Of a stretch of DNA of 64,000 nucleotides, positions 24,989 to 32,405 are shown one piece after another. The stretch comes from Nocardioides islandensis (GTDB lineage: Bacteria > Actinomycetota > Actinomycetes > Propionibacteriales > Nocardioidaceae): positions 124,001 to 188,000 of the forward strand of contig NZ_JADKPN010000010.1 of assembly GCF_015352455.1 (NCBI RefSeq), in the 5' to 3' direction. Each line of letters opens with the position of its first letter. Within the stretch, counting starts at the first letter, position 1. The position numbers were made by a program, and so were the translations under genes. The notes under the pieces were generated by a model that was not told where the DNA came from, searched no databases, and saw only the letters and a list, made by a program, of their open reading frames with translations.

Positions 24989-25043
24989 GATGCCGAGCAT
25001 CACGACGCACCGCGTTCCCCTTCACCCCGCGCGGGGACAGAGT
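24989..25043 (+). promoter_or_regulatory. Palindrome plus promoter of 25052 operon (site D)
   Basis: GATGCCGAGCATC (24989-25001), 13 bp, TTCCCC (25015-25020), 17 bp, CAGAGT (25038-25043). The GTG of the SDR is eight bases further, so the mRNA would have almost no leader. Confidence 0.65.
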
Positions 25044-25051
25044 GGCTGATC

Positions 25052-25849
25052 GTGAGCCACCCACGCCCCGTCCCCGTCCCCCGGCGCTTCCAGGGCCGCT
25101 CGGTCCTGGTGACCGGCGCCGGCACCGGGTTCGGTGCCGCGATCGCGCGGCGCGCGGCGCTGGAGGGTGCGGCGACCGTCGGCATCCACTACCGCTCGTC
25201 ACGAGCAGGCGCCGAGGAGACGGCCGAAGCCGTTGAGGAGGCGGGTGCCAAGGCCGAGCTGTTCCAGGCGGACATCGCCGAGTGGAGCTCGGTCACGGCG
25301 CTGGCTGACGAGGTCTTCGATCGCCTCGGCGGCCTCGACGTGGCCATCAACAACGTCGGCGACGTGGCCCGCGAGCAGATGTCGTGGCGCGACCTCACCG
25401 AGGAGTCCGTCGACCACGTCCTCGCCGTCGACATCAAGGGCACGATGGCCTGCACCCATGAATTCGGCTCGCGGATGCTCGACCAGGGCCACGGCGCGAT
25501 CGTGAACATCGGCTCGACGGTGATCGTGCGCGGCAGCGCCCGTGCGCCGCAGTACGCCGCCGCGAAGTACGGCATCCTCGGCCTCACCAAGTCCTACGCG
25601 CACGCGTTCGCGCCGACGGTGCGGGTCAACGTCTTCGCCCCCGGCTTCATCGAGACCGACGCCACCTTGGCCCGCCAGGACTGGCGTGACGGCCGCGGCG
25701 ACCAGCTCCGCAAGCTCACGCCGATGGGCCGCATCCCCGGCCCCGACGAGCTGGCCGGCACCGCGCTCTTCCTCGCCACCGACGACGCGTCGCACATGAC
25801 GGGCGGGTACGTCGTGGCCGACGGCGGCTACAACATGGTCGGCGCATGA
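25052..25849 (+). CDS. SDR-family oxidoreductase
   Basis: Short-chain dehydrogenase of 265 aa with TGAGTGFGAA, NNVG, Ser in NIGSTV and YAAAK. All catalytic residues are present. It ends with the SDR C-terminal GGYVVADGGYNMVG. GTG at 25052 is supported by module site D, whose -10 box is eight bases upstream, and no ribosome site is visible. It is the first gene of a five- or six-gene operon with overlapping ends through 30037. Confidence 0.9.
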   Translation: MSHPRPVPVPRRFQGRSVLVTGAGTGFGAAIARRAALEGAATVGIHYRSSRAGAEETAEAVEEAGAKAELFQADIAEWSSVTALADEVFDRLGGLDVAINNVGDVAREQMSWRDLTEESVDHVLAVDIKGTMACTHEFGSRMLDQGHGAIVNIGSTVIVRGSARAPQYAAAKYGILGLTKSYAHAFAPTVRVNVFAPGFIETDATLARQDWRDGRGDQLRKLTPMGRIPGPDELAGTALFLATDDASHMTGGYVVADGGYNMVGA

Positions 25850-26808
25850 ACGTCGCCGACCTGGACCTCGCGTCCGCCCGCGCACTCGTGCGCCGCGCGG
25901 TCGACAAGGCCGAGCAGCTCGGGCTCTCGGGCGGCATCGTCGTCGTCGGCGCCAGCGGCGCGCTGATCACCGGCTCGCGGATGGACGACGGCGGGGCCGG
26001 CGGCATGGGCCGGGCACGTTCCAAGGCCTGGATCGCCGCCACCCAGCGGATCCCCAGCACCGAGCACCTCCACCGCATGGGCGTGATCGCGCCGGCGGTG
26101 GCCGCGGGCTTCCCGGCGATCTCGCCGGAGGCGGCGTTCCCCGGCGCGGGCGGCCTGCCCGTGCGCCGAGGCGGCCGCATCGTCGCCGGCATCGCGGCGT
26201 CCGGCGCGACGGTCAGCCCGTTCATCCCGCCGGGCCTGGCGCCCGAGGTGATGATCGCCGACGGCAAGCCGGCCAACCCCGAGGACCTGGTCATCGCCTA
26301 CGCGATCGAGCAGGAGTACGTCGGGCAGCACGGTGACGACGCCCCTCGCTGGGAGGCGGCGTACGGCGCCTGGCCTCAGGACCCGCCCACCGGGCTCGGC
26401 ACCGCCGAGGCACCGGCGGCGACGCAGCAGGGCGACCTGGACTGGTACCGCGGCCTCGCCGACGCCGTCCTCGACCGCGCTCGGGCCGCCGGGCTCGCGG
26501 TCGCCGTGAGCGTCGTCGACCGCCGCGGCGAGCCGGTCCAGCACGACGCGATGGACGACGCCCCGGTCGGCGGCGCGTACGTCGCCGAGGCGGTCGCCGC
26601 CGCCTCCGCGCTGTTCCACTCCCCCAGCGGCGACCTGGCCGACCGGCTCGCCGCGAGCGCCCACGTGCTGCCCGTCCCGACGTCCTCGCTGTCCGGCGGC
26701 CTGCCCGTCACCCGCGACGGTCGCGTCGTCGGCGGGGTCGGGGTCGCCGGCCCGGCACCGTTCCGGTGCCACGAGGTCGCGGCGGAAGCGTTGGCGGCGT
26801 ACCGGTGA
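25846..26808 (+). CDS. Double GlcG/HbpS-like (DUF336) protein
   Basis: Protein of 320 aa made of two tandem GlcG/HbpS-like units. Unit one spans about residues 7-115 (ALVRRAVDKAEQLGLSGGIVVVGASGALI ... FPGAGGLPVRRGGRIVAGIAASGA) and unit two about 190-320 (VLDRARAAGLAVAVSVVDRRGEPVQHDAMDDAP ... LSGGLPVTRDGRVVGGVGVAGPAP). Single-unit relatives accompany glycolate, propanediol and aromatic degradation genes, and some bind heme or act as lyases. A fused pair is less usual. It overlaps the SDR (4 bp) and reductase genes (4 bp). Confidence 0.85.
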   Translation: MNVADLDLASARALVRRAVDKAEQLGLSGGIVVVGASGALITGSRMDDGGAGGMGRARSKAWIAATQRIPSTEHLHRMGVIAPAVAAGFPAISPEAAFPGAGGLPVRRGGRIVAGIAASGATVSPFIPPGLAPEVMIADGKPANPEDLVIAYAIEQEYVGQHGDDAPRWEAAYGAWPQDPPTGLGTAEAPAATQQGDLDWYRGLADAVLDRARAAGLAVAVSVVDRRGEPVQHDAMDDAPVGGAYVAEAVAAASALFHSPSGDLADRLAASAHVLPVPTSSLSGGLPVTRDGRVVGGVGVAGPAPFRCHEVAAEALAAYR

Positions 26809-27767
26809 TCCACATCTGCGTGGTCGGGTGCGGGGCCATCGGGAGCCTGTACGCCGCGCACCTGGCCCGCCTCGACGACGTCGAGGTCTGGGCGGTCGAC
26901 CCGTGGGCCGAGCACGTGGACGCGATCAACGCGCGGGGGCTGGTGGTGGTTTCGAGGCTCGGGCCTGGCGGCCCTCACACCTCAACCACCGAGGGATCGC
27001 CGGTCCGTGCCACGACCGACGCGGCCGACGTACCTGCCTGCGAGCTGGGAATCGTCGCGACCAAGGCGGAGCACACGCGTGAGGCGGTGGCCGCGTGCGC
27101 CGACGTCTTCGCGGACGCGGCGGTCGCCAGCGTGCAGAACGGGCTGGGCAACGAGGAGGTGCTCGCCGACCTCGTACCGAGGGTCATCCGGGGCACGATC
27201 CTCCCGGCCGGGGCGGTGACGGAGCCTGGCGTGGTGCGGTACGACGCGCCGGGCGACACCTGGCTCGGACCGTTCGAGCCGAAGCCGGCGTCGATGGACG
27301 AGGTCCGGCTGCTGGCCGACCTGCTCACCCGCGCCGGCCTGAAGACCCACGCGTTGGAGGACGCGCGCGGACCCCAGTGGGACAAGGTGGTCTTCAACTC
27401 CGCGACCAGCCCGCTGGCGGCGCTGACCGGCCTGCCGATGGGCCCGCTCTGCGAGGACCCCGCACTCCGCGCCGAGGTCGACGCGCTGGTCGCCGAGGCC
27501 CAGGACGTCTGCGCGGCCCTCGGCATCGAGACCGAGAAGGACCCGGCCGCCATGGTGGCCGAGGCGATCGAGATCGCCTACCACCACAAGCCGAGCATGC
27601 TGCAGGACGTGCTGGCCCGGCGGCGTACCGAGGTCGACGTGCTCAACGGCGGCGTCGCAGCCGCCGGACGGACCGCCGGGGTGCCGACGCCCCGTCACGA
27701 CGCGATGGTCGCCCTGGTCCACGGACTCGAGCGCTCCTGGCCGATGAATGTGGAGGAGACCTCATGA
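26805..27767 (+). CDS. Ketopantoate-reductase-like (ApbA/PanE family) oxidoreductase with repeat insert
   Basis: NADPH-dependent 2-oxo acid reductase-like protein of 320 aa. The N-terminal GCGAIGSLYAAHLA, VATKAEHTREA, NGLGNEE and Lys in WDKVVFNSATSPLAALTG fit the family. A 43-bp palindromic repeat (26948-26990) lies in frame within the Rossmann domain and adds a stretch (SRLGPGGPHTSTT) between strands. Neighbours are degradation genes and not pantothenate genes, so it probably reduces a pathway 2-oxo acid. GTG 26805 overlaps the upstream stop. Confidence 0.85.
   Translation: MIHICVVGCGAIGSLYAAHLARLDDVEVWAVDPWAEHVDAINARGLVVVSRLGPGGPHTSTTEGSPVRATTDAADVPACELGIVATKAEHTREAVAACADVFADAAVASVQNGLGNEEVLADLVPRVIRGTILPAGAVTEPGVVRYDAPGDTWLGPFEPKPASMDEVRLLADLLTRAGLKTHALEDARGPQWDKVVFNSATSPLAALTGLPMGPLCEDPALRAEVDALVAEAQDVCAALGIETEKDPAAMVAEAIEIAYHHKPSMLQDVLARRRTEVDVLNGGVAAAGRTAGVPTPRHDAMVALVHGLERSWPMNVEETS
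26948..26990. repeat. Palindromic repeat inserted in frame inside a coding region
   Basis: Starts GGTTTCGAGG and ends CCTCAACCACC with an inner stem GGGCC-TGGC-GGCCC. GGTT/AACC and GAGG/CCTC pair. It is similar in plan to the TGGTCGAG...GAGACC elements, but it is an internal insertion in the ketopantoate-reductase-like gene. Confidence 0.6.
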
Positions 27768-28645
27768 AGTTGGTGACGTTCGACGACGGCCGGGTGGGCC
27801 GCCTCGAGCTCGAGGACCAGACCGTGATCGAGCTCGACGTGCCCAGCACGCGGGAGTGGTTCGAGCGCGGCGGCGAGGTGCGCGCGACCGGCGAGCGGCT
27901 CGCGCTCGCCGACGTACGCCTGCGCGCGCCGATCACGCCCAAGAAGTTCTTCCACACGGCCGGCAACTTCGCGGCGCACCACGAGGAGCTGCAGGCCGTC
28001 GACTGGTCGCACCCGGTGCACAAGGGGATCGTGTTCTTCCAGAACGTCGACGCGATCGTCGGGCCCGAGGACGACATCGTCTACCCCGAGGGCCTGACCA
28101 AGGAGCTCGACTACGAGCTGGAGCTGGCCGTCGTGGTCGGCAAGGCCGGCACGTTCTTCGGGCCGGAGCGGGCGGCCGAGGAGTACGTCGCGGGGTACAC
28201 CGTGTTCAACGACATCACCGCCCGCGACATCCAGCGCCGCGAGATGCAGTCGGGGGTGTTCAGCTTCTCCAAGGCGATCGACACCTTCTGCCCGATCGGG
28301 CCGTGGATCGTGACCGCCGACGAGATCGCTGATCCCCACCAGCTGGCGATGGAGCTGCGCGTCAACGGCGAGGTACGCCAGAGCGGCAACACCTCGGACC
28401 TGCTCATCTCGATCCCGCACCTGGTCGCGTACCACTCGCCGCAGGGGTACTCCGCCGGCGACCTCATCACGACCGGCACCATCTCCGGGGTCGCGGCGAT
28501 CCAGCCGAACCCGTTCGACTTCTACCTGCAGCCCGGCGACGTGGTCGAGGCGGAGATCGCCGAGGTCGGGCTGCTCCGCAACACGGTCGTGCCGTGGTCG
28601 AAGGCGCACGACACCGAGCCCTACGCGATCGACCTCTACTCGTGA
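27764..28645 (+). CDS. Fumarylacetoacetate hydrolase family protein (3 of 4)
   Basis: FAH-fold enzyme of 293 aa. Marks are KKFFHTAGNFAAHHEEL near residue 60, LDYELELAVVVGK (E-x-E), NDITARDIQRREM and FSFSKAIDTFCPIGPWIVT. It is more distant from the two KGKDFAT-type members and probably has another substrate, such as an acylpyruvate-like or 2-oxo-enoate compound. ATG 27764 overlaps the reductase stop, and GGAGGAG lies a few bases upstream. Confidence 0.9.
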   Translation: MKLVTFDDGRVGRLELEDQTVIELDVPSTREWFERGGEVRATGERLALADVRLRAPITPKKFFHTAGNFAAHHEELQAVDWSHPVHKGIVFFQNVDAIVGPEDDIVYPEGLTKELDYELELAVVVGKAGTFFGPERAAEEYVAGYTVFNDITARDIQRREMQSGVFSFSKAIDTFCPIGPWIVTADEIADPHQLAMELRVNGEVRQSGNTSDLLISIPHLVAYHSPQGYSAGDLITTGTISGVAAIQPNPFDFYLQPGDVVEAEIAEVGLLRNTVVPWSKAHDTEPYAIDLYS

Positions 28646-28655
28646 GGCCCCGTTC

Positions 28656-29456
28656 ATGAGACTGGGGTCTCTCCACGGCCGGGCCGTCGAGCTCGAGGAC
28701 GGTCGCGCGCGTGACCTCGGGCCGTCGCTGCGCGACCTCCTGCACGAGCCGGTCCAGCCGGCCGACGGGCCGTGGTTCCCGTACGACGCCGAGCACCTCG
28801 ACGCCCCGGTGCCGGACCCGCGCCAGGTGTTCGCGATCGCCCTCAACTACGCGCCGCACGCCGCCGAGGCCGGGTACACCGCACCCGACGTGCCGCTGGT
28901 CTTCACCAAGTGGCCGACCTCGATCGCCGGTCCGACGACCACCGTCCCGCTGCCCGAGGGGCACGTCGACTGGGAGGTCGAGGTCGTCGCCGTCGTCGGC
29001 CGCGGAGGCCGGCGCATCGCCGAGGCGGACGCGTGGGACGCGCTGGCCGGGGTGACCGGTGGGCAGGACCTCTCCGAGCGGGTGCTCCAGCTCACCGGCC
29101 GGCCGGCGCAGTTCTCGCTGGGCAAGTCGCACGCGGGCTTCGGGCCGACCGGACCGTGGATCGTGACACCCGACGAGCTGGACGACCCCGACGACATCGC
29201 GTTCGCGTCGTACCTCGACGGCGAGCCGCTCCAGTCCGGTCGCACGTCCTCGATGCTCTTCTCGATCCCGCGCCTGGTCGCGCACCTCTCCGCCGTCGTC
29301 GAGCTGCTGCCCGGCGACCTGATCTTCACCGGCACGCCCGAGGGCGTCGGCAACCGGATGGAGCCGCAGCGGTTCCTGCGGCCGGGCGAGACGCTCGTCA
29401 GCCGGTTCGACGGGATCGGCGAGATCACCCAGACGTTCGTGGAAGGCCCTGCCTGA
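28656..29456 (+). CDS. Fumarylacetoacetate hydrolase family protein (4 of 4)
   Basis: FAH-fold enzyme of 266 aa. It has VFAIALNYAPHAAEAG, VDWEVEVVAVVG (E-x-E), GGQDLSERVLQ in place of the more common NDxSARD, and FSLGKSHAGFGPTGPWIVT. The C-terminal FTGTPEGVGNRM.P..FL.PG is typical of acylpyruvase/HpaG-like members. It follows the third FAH gene by 10 bp and overlaps the MBL gene by one base. The pathway may need successive C-C hydrolyses. Confidence 0.9.
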   Translation: MRLGSLHGRAVELEDGRARDLGPSLRDLLHEPVQPADGPWFPYDAEHLDAPVPDPRQVFAIALNYAPHAAEAGYTAPDVPLVFTKWPTSIAGPTTTVPLPEGHVDWEVEVVAVVGRGGRRIAEADAWDALAGVTGGQDLSERVLQLTGRPAQFSLGKSHAGFGPTGPWIVTPDELDDPDDIAFASYLDGEPLQSGRTSSMLFSIPRLVAHLSAVVELLPGDLIFTGTPEGVGNRMEPQRFLRPGETLVSRFDGIGEITQTFVEGPA

Positions 29457-30037
29457 TGGACATCACCCACCTCGGCCACGCCTGCGTGCTCGTCGAGACG
29501 CCGCGCGCTCGGCTGCTGATCGACCCGGGCACCCTGTCGAGCGGCTTCGCGGACCTGACCAACCTGGATGCGGTGCTGGTCACCCACGAGCACGCCGACC
29601 ACGTCGACGCGTCCGTGGTCGTCACCCTCCTGCGGCAGAACCCGAGGGCCACGCTCGTGGTCGACGAGAAGACCGCCGCGCAGTTCTCCCAGCAGGCGCT
29701 GAGGATCGCGCGACCCGGCGACGTCCTCGACCTCGGCGAGCGCGTCGAGGTGCTGGGCGGGATCCACGCGCCGGTGTGGGGCGACGTCCCCGGCTGCCCG
29801 AACCTCGCGTACCTGGTCGGCGACGGCGAGCTCTTCCACCCCGGTGACTCGTTCACGTTGCCGGGGCGCGACATCGCCACGCTGGCGGTCCCGATCGACG
29901 GCCCGTGGCTCAAGCTGAGCGAGGCGGTCGACTACGTGCGGGCGGTCGCGCCCGCGACGTACCTGCCCATCCACGAGGGCGAGCTCACCGACGTGGGCAA
30001 GTACGTCGGGATGCTGGCATCCCTCTCGATGATCTGA
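29456..30037 (+). CDS. MBL-fold metal-dependent hydrolase (UlaG-like)
   Basis: Small metallo-beta-lactamase-fold enzyme of 193 aa. It has ITHLGHACVLVE, the zinc motif THEHADHVD, Asp in FHPGDSFTLPG and His in YLPIHEGE. UlaG-like proteins open lactones. It ends the operon at the edge of a low-GC island. A decayed copy of its last 43 codons lies at 32172-32301 on the far side of that island. Confidence 0.85.
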   Translation: MDITHLGHACVLVETPRARLLIDPGTLSSGFADLTNLDAVLVTHEHADHVDASVVVTLLRQNPRATLVVDEKTAAQFSQQALRIARPGDVLDLGERVEVLGGIHAPVWGDVPGCPNLAYLVGDGELFHPGDSFTLPGRDIATLAVPIDGPWLKLSEAVDYVRAVAPATYLPIHEGELTDVGKYVGMLASLSMI

Positions 30038-30095
30038 CGATCATTGCCCTGGGTCGCACGAAGGAACTGGGCGGTCCGGCCACCGCCCCGTCGGA

Positions 30096-30101
30096 TATTG
30101 T
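30096..30101 (+). promoter_or_regulatory. Possible -10 box of island genes
   Basis: TATTGT lies 34 bp before the ATG at 30135, within an otherwise GC-rich stretch. No clear -35 box is seen. A good Shine-Dalgarno, AAGGAGAGG, precedes the ATG. Confidence 0.25.
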
Positions 30102-30134
30102 CGCGCTCGCGAAGGCGAGGCAAGGAGAGGGTTC

Positions 30135-31286
30135 ATGGAGTGGCAGGACGAGATCGATGACGATGAACTGCGCGACGCGACCCGCAAGTACTTGCCGGAG
30201 ACGGTCGTTTGGACGACGGACTGGACGACTGGCGCGTTGATTGACCAAATAACCCGCAACATTTTTGATGTAGATCCCCCGTTTCAACGCCGGAACGCCT
30301 GGGATGACAAGAAGGCATCTCTCTATATAGAGTCTCTATTGCTCGGATGTCCCGTCCCTCCGATCACGTTGGCCGAAGTGCCGGTGAACGCAAGGTCGAG
30401 TCGTCAATACCTCGTCATTGACGGCAAGCAGCGACTTGGCAGCCTCAAGCGATTTGTTATCGATGGGGATTTGCGGCTAACCGGTTTAGAAACCTTGCCT
30501 CAGTTCAATGGCGCCAAGTACTTCGAGGTTAGCGGCGCTCCGGAGTTCGGCAGATTTGCAAACCTTCCCATTCGCACCATAGTCATGCGAAACTGGAAGA
30601 AAGACGAAGTGCTTCAGTTCGTCTTTCATCGCCTAAACACTCAAGTCACACCCCTATCAACCCACGAGTTGAGACGCTCACTCCTCAGTGGACCATTCAC
30701 CAACTTCTTGGACGAGGCCTCCGCCCGCTCGCGCGGTATTCAGCGAATACTGAATATTGACGAGCCAGATTATCGACTCCGGGATGCCGAACTTCTGCTG
30801 CGGGCAGTAGCCTTGGTGTCGTTCTTCACAAAGTATCGTGGCAACCTCAAGCAATTCTTGGACACTGGCACGAGGAGTCTAAATCGGAGCTGGTCGCTTA
30901 ACTTGAAGCAACAGTTGGAAGATATCTGTACCGAAATTGATGCAGCCATAGCTTGCACCTACGCCGTCTTTGGAGAAGCCGCATTCCAGCGATACGAGGA
31001 AGGCTACGCGACCGGCCGCTTCAATCGGGCTATCTTTGATGTTATGGTGCTAACTCTTAGATTTGAGGACGTGCGCTTGGCGTCAGTCGAAAGGAAGGGC
31101 GAAGTCGTAGAAGCGCTCAACGGTCTTATGGTTAACCCTGACTTTAACCGCTGGACGCAAGCCACGACTAAGAGCAGGGAAGCCGTAGTGGGACGTCTGA
31201 GCCTCTGGAGTGACGCTCTATCGCGTGTAATTGGTATTCCGAGTCTCGTGGTGCGGGCGCAAACTCCCGCTTTAGATGTCGATTGA
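30135..31286 (+). CDS. DUF262-domain protein of a probable defence pair
   Basis: Protein of 383 aa with the DUF262 (ParB/Srx-like nuclease/NTPase fold) core: DPPFQRRNAWDDKKASLYIESLLLG at residues 48-71 and DGKQRLGSL at 96-104, equivalent to the family's DGQQR motif. The rest is mostly helical. DUF262 is the GmrS-type domain of modification-dependent restriction systems and occurs in several antiphage systems. GC content is far lower than in the flanking genes and codons such as ATA and TTA appear, indicating horizontal transfer. It is three bases from the HEPN gene, so the two are probably translated together. It lacks the DUF1524 HNH half of full GmrSD. Confidence 0.85.
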   Translation: MEWQDEIDDDELRDATRKYLPETVVWTTDWTTGALIDQITRNIFDVDPPFQRRNAWDDKKASLYIESLLLGCPVPPITLAEVPVNARSSRQYLVIDGKQRLGSLKRFVIDGDLRLTGLETLPQFNGAKYFEVSGAPEFGRFANLPIRTIVMRNWKKDEVLQFVFHRLNTQVTPLSTHELRRSLLSGPFTNFLDEASARSRGIQRILNIDEPDYRLRDAELLLRAVALVSFFTKYRGNLKQFLDTGTRSLNRSWSLNLKQQLEDICTEIDAAIACTYAVFGEAAFQRYEEGYATGRFNRAIFDVMVLTLRFEDVRLASVERKGEVVEALNGLMVNPDFNRWTQATTKSREAVVGRLSLWSDALSRVIGIPSLVVRAQTPALDVD

Positions 31287-31289
31287 GCC

Positions 31290-31991
31290 GTGAAGGCGCA
31301 AGCTCTTCTACGGAGCGCAGACGGGCTCTCGCGACGCGAGGCGGCACTGCGAGCCAGGTTCATGGATCCGATAGCCAGCGCACTCTCTTGGGACTCGGCG
31401 AGCACGGACAACGCCGCCGCGTACGTAGGCCTACTTCACGCCGAGGCAGAGTCCACGCTGGAAAATGCGGTGCGCCTGCTCTTGCGCAACGCCCAGGCAA
31501 AATCGCAAGCCTTTAAGGCTGACCCCGTCCTCCTCAACTGCGTTGGCTACTACAACCATCAATTGAATACGAAGATTGCGCGGTTGACTATGATTCCAAA
31601 GCGTGGAGACTTGGAAACTGATGCCACCAAGTTGATCCACTGTTGGACGTCTCTCGGAGCGGCAGAATACTTCGAATCGCTTATCGCAAACAATCACGGG
31701 GTCGGATTGCAGTACGTGGAGAGGCTTTTCCACCCTTTAGGGATTGTCGTGAGCGACAAGAACTTCAAGCGTCTGTCATCGGCCGGCGTACGTGAAGTAG
31801 CAACACTCGTTGGCTCCACCACTATGCTCACGGAATTCGCGCTGATGCGCGGGACTGCTGTGCATGCTGGGACCTCGGAGTTTCGTGGTCGGATACAAGC
31901 TGAAAGTCCTTCTGCCATCTTAACGCGAGGACAAGGTGCAGTGCGCTTTGTGGAAGAATTGTGTCAAACGCTTGCTCGGCGAGTTTGGTGA
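31290..31991 (+). CDS. HEPN-motif protein, probable toxin/RNase partner of DUF262 protein
   Basis: Helical protein of 233 aa. R187-G-T-A-V-H192 fits the Rx4H active-site motif of HEPN RNases and sits in a C-terminal helix, with a conserved-looking polar E183 just before it. The size and pairing with a DUF262 gene resemble the MAE_28990/RiboL-PSP-type HEPN families known from defence and toxin loci. Low GC is shared with its partner. GTG 31290 lies three bases after the upstream stop. An RNase effector role is inferred; no family match can be computed here. Confidence 0.65.
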   Translation: MKAQALLRSADGLSRREAALRARFMDPIASALSWDSASTDNAAAYVGLLHAEAESTLENAVRLLLRNAQAKSQAFKADPVLLNCVGYYNHQLNTKIARLTMIPKRGDLETDATKLIHCWTSLGAAEYFESLIANNHGVGLQYVERLFHPLGIVVSDKNFKRLSSAGVREVATLVGSTTMLTEFALMRGTAVHAGTSEFRGRIQAESPSAILTRGQGAVRFVEELCQTLARRVW

Positions 31992-32405
31992 GAGTGGAGT
32001 TTAGCGATTGACCGTCTTCGTCCCTTGGATGATGGTCAAAGGCGAAGCGGGGCGATCTCCTTCGGCGAAGGACTGGCTGACGCTTCTACGCAATGTGCTG
32101 CCTTCATGGCGAAACAGATTGATATCGCTGCGCATCCACACAACGCCGTCACCCGGTGACTCCTTGACATGCCGATCGCCGACCTGTGGCTCGAGCGTGG
32201 CGAGGCGGTCCACTTAGGTGGGCGCGGTCGGACCGAAGAAGTACCTGTCCATCGACGAGGGCGACCTCATGAATGTGGCGAAGTAGGCCGGGGTGGTGGC
32301 CTGCGCTGATGGCGCCGAGGGCAATTCCTCGGTGTCCGATGAGCGTCAAGGCTGCAGCAAACCCGAGCTCATCGGGACCGATGCGGGGGCAGCCGGGTGT
32401 AGGGG
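31992..32405. other. Gene-poor right edge of the island
   Basis: This 414-bp gap has mixed base composition, AT-richer up to about 32150 and GC-rich after. It holds a decayed MBL-gene fragment (32172-32301) and small open frames (for example 32008-32217) with no family resemblance or ribosome site. No integrase, tRNA or attachment site is visible. Confidence 0.5.
32172..32301 (+). pseudogene. Decayed 3' fragment of an UlaG-like MBL gene
   Basis: Matches positions 29891-30019 of the intact MBL gene, roughly three quarters identical over 130 bp by eye. CCGATCG, TGGCTC, GCGAGGCGGTC, AGTACCTG and GACGAGGGCGA-like blocks are retained. A one-base insertion and an internal TAG (32284-32286) break the frame. 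Translated across the shift it reads VGAVGPKKYLSIDEGDLMNVAK against VRAVAPATYLPIHEGELTDVGK in pieces. It marks the right edge of the foreign island. Confidence 0.75.

Noticed and set aside
992..29456. Non-phosphorylated L-rhamnose pathway (SDRs plus FAH-type diketo-deoxy-rhamnonate hydrolase)
   Set aside because: FAH and SDR genes could fit, but no rhamnonate dehydratase, and no aldolase or rhamnose kinase/isomerase, is in the window. One FAH could still serve rhamnose, but the pathway is not supported here.
30009..30020. GATGCTGGCATC inside the end of the MBL gene
   Set aside because: It is 12 bp, not 13, lies in coding sequence and has no TTCC box at the module distance. Chance match.
32008..32217. 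69-aa open frame after the HEPN gene
   Set aside because: No ribosome site, no family look, and its end runs into the decayed MBL fragment.
30038..32405. Integrative element with integrase or tRNA attachment site
   Set aside because: No integrase, recombinase, tRNA fragment or exact direct repeat was seen; only the decayed MBL duplicate.
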